From: an uncultured beta proteobacterium
GTDB lineage: Bacteria; Pseudomonadota; Gammaproteobacteria; Burkholderiales; Rhodocyclaceae
Direction of reading: 5' to 3'
Assembly (NCBI GenBank): GCA_903908065.1
Contig: CAIVQO010000066.1
Coordinates: 1 to 64,000 of the forward strand
DNA: 64,000 nucleotides
Under the pieces are notes generated by a model. The model was not told the origin of the DNA. It ran no database searches and saw only the letters and a program-made list of their open reading frames with translations. Position 1 is the first letter of the stretch, and each line of letters starts with the position of its first letter. Both the position numbers and the translations under genes were made by a program. This document shows, piece by piece, positions 63,225 to 64,000 of this stretch.

Positions 63225-64000
63225 TCAGGCGGCGGCCAGCGGCTTGTTTTCGGCGGCCAGCTTCGCGATCAGCGGCGCCGGCTCCCAAAAGGCGTCGCCC
63301 GAGCTGGCGGCAAATTCCTGCATGCGCCGCGCCACGTTGTAGAGGCCCACTTCGTCGGCGTAGAGCATCGGCCCGCCGCGGAACATGGGGAAGCCGTAGC
63401 CGGTGAGGTAGATCATGTCGATGTCAGAAGCGCGGGCGGCGATGCCTTCCTCGAGGATGCGCGCACCCTCGTTGATCAGCGCGTAGACGCAGCGTTCGAC
63501 GATCTCGGCATCGGAAATCTTGCGCGGCGTGATGCCCAGTTCCTTGCGGTACTCGACCAGCATGGCATCGACTTCGGCGTCGGCGATGGCCTTGCGGTCG
63601 CCAGCCTTGTAGAGGTACCAGCCCTTGCCGGTCTTCTGGCCGAAGCGGCCCTGCTCGCAGAGCTTGTCGGCGAACTTCGCGTACTTGATGTGGGGCTTCT
63701 CGACGTAGCGGCGCTTGCGGATGGCCCAGCCGATGTCGTTGCCGGCGAGGTCGCCCATGCGGAAGGGGCCCATGGCCATGCCCCATTTCTCCAGCGCCTT
63801 GTCGACCTGCGCCGGCGTGGCGCCTTCTTCCAGCAGGAAGCCGGCGACGCGGCCGTAGTGCTCGATCATGCGGTTGCCGATGAAGCCGTCGCAGACACCC
63901 GAGACCACGGCAGTCTTGCGGATCTTCTTGGCGACCTGCATCACGGTGGCCATCACGTCCTTGGCCGTCGCCGCGCCACGCACCACTTCCAGCAGCTTCA
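63225..64000 (-). CDS. 3-hydroxyacyl-CoA dehydrogenase / enoyl-CoA hydratase, C-terminal part
   Basis: The frame continues past base 64000, so this is the 3' part, about 258 codons. It opens in [19 protein letters not shown], typical of FadB/Fad[13 protein letters not shown] follows, then two 3HCDH C-terminal domains with [10 protein letters not shown] and [14 protein letters not shown]. These multifunctional enzymes hydrate enoyl-CoA and oxidise 3-hydroxyacyl-CoA. It is the first operon gene seen here; the start lies outside the window. Confidence 0.92.
   Translation of the reverse strand, partial: KLLEVVRGAATAKDVMATVMQVAKKIRKTAVVSGVCDGFIGNRMIEHYGRVAGFLLEEGATPAQVDKALEKWGMAMGPFRMGDLAGNDIGWAIRKRRYVEKPHIKYAKFADKLCEQGRFGQKTGKGWYLYKAGDRKAIADAEVDAMLVEYRKELGITPRKISDAEIVERCVYALINEGARILEEGIAARASDIDMIYLTGYGFPMFRGGPMLYADEVGLYNVARRMQEFAASSGDAFWEPAPLIAKLAAENKPLAAA

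Overview
This is a GC-rich chromosomal window that reads as a betaproteobacterium. Gene content and protein wording point to the Rhodocyclales and neighbours: a NapC-type multiheme c cytochrome beside flavocytochrome c, a glyoxylate bypass with AceK, betaproteobacterial CobD/CbiB-like and DUF2788 proteins, and a K+-independent H+-pyrophosphatase. The assignment is by inference only, because no rRNA is present. Genes are dense on both strands. I see no tRNA, rRNA or CRISPR array.

Left part (1-16.3 kb). The window opens inside rnr. It continues with rpmB-rpmG, radC, coaBC-dut, and a three-gene minus-strand electron-transfer operon: a hexaheme NapC/ethylbenzene-dehydrogenase-like fusion, a diheme cytochrome and an FccB flavoprotein. 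Next come the glyoxylate-cycle genes aceB (with a divergent LysR regulator) and aceA, then clpS-clpA-rraA.

Middle part (16.3-38 kb). A cold-shock gene with a long leader precedes two unrelated isocitrate dehydrogenases side by side (dimeric icd and monomeric icd2), with aceK divergent. Together with aceA and aceB this puts the whole isocitrate branch point within about 14 kb. Next follow rluE, a small low-complexity exported protein, DUF192, slyX, sodB and xseA, then exbB-exbD-lpxK-ycaR-kdsB-adk. A pyrophosphate-centred block comes next: a G/K-type phosphofructokinase convergent with a PPi-type phosphofructokinase, which is itself divergent from the proton-pumping pyrophosphatase hppA. After hppA lie ggt and murJ.

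Right part (38-64 kb). rpsT, a small unknown gene and an orphan ParA lead to argD-argF-argG, DUF2788, ppnP, yajQ, and divergent amidotransferase and Nudix genes. Then comes an accessory-looking stretch (48-55.6 kb): a Tat-type aldo/keto reductase, MAPEG, a quadruple-CBS protein, GNAT, an unknown membrane protein, an esterase-like protein, and an IS630-family element that splits a small membrane-anchored coiled-coil gene. The window ends in a long minus-strand acyl-CoA catabolism operon: 3-hydroxyacyl-CoA dehydrogenase, thiolase, SDR, thioesterase, MDR reductase, APH-type kinase, ACAD11-like dehydrogenase and acyl-CoA synthetase. Its kinase/dehydrogenase pair suggests processing of 4-hydroxyacyl-CoA.

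A 26-nt repeat family, not explained by any gene, occurs at six intergenic sites, five of them between 48 and 61 kb.
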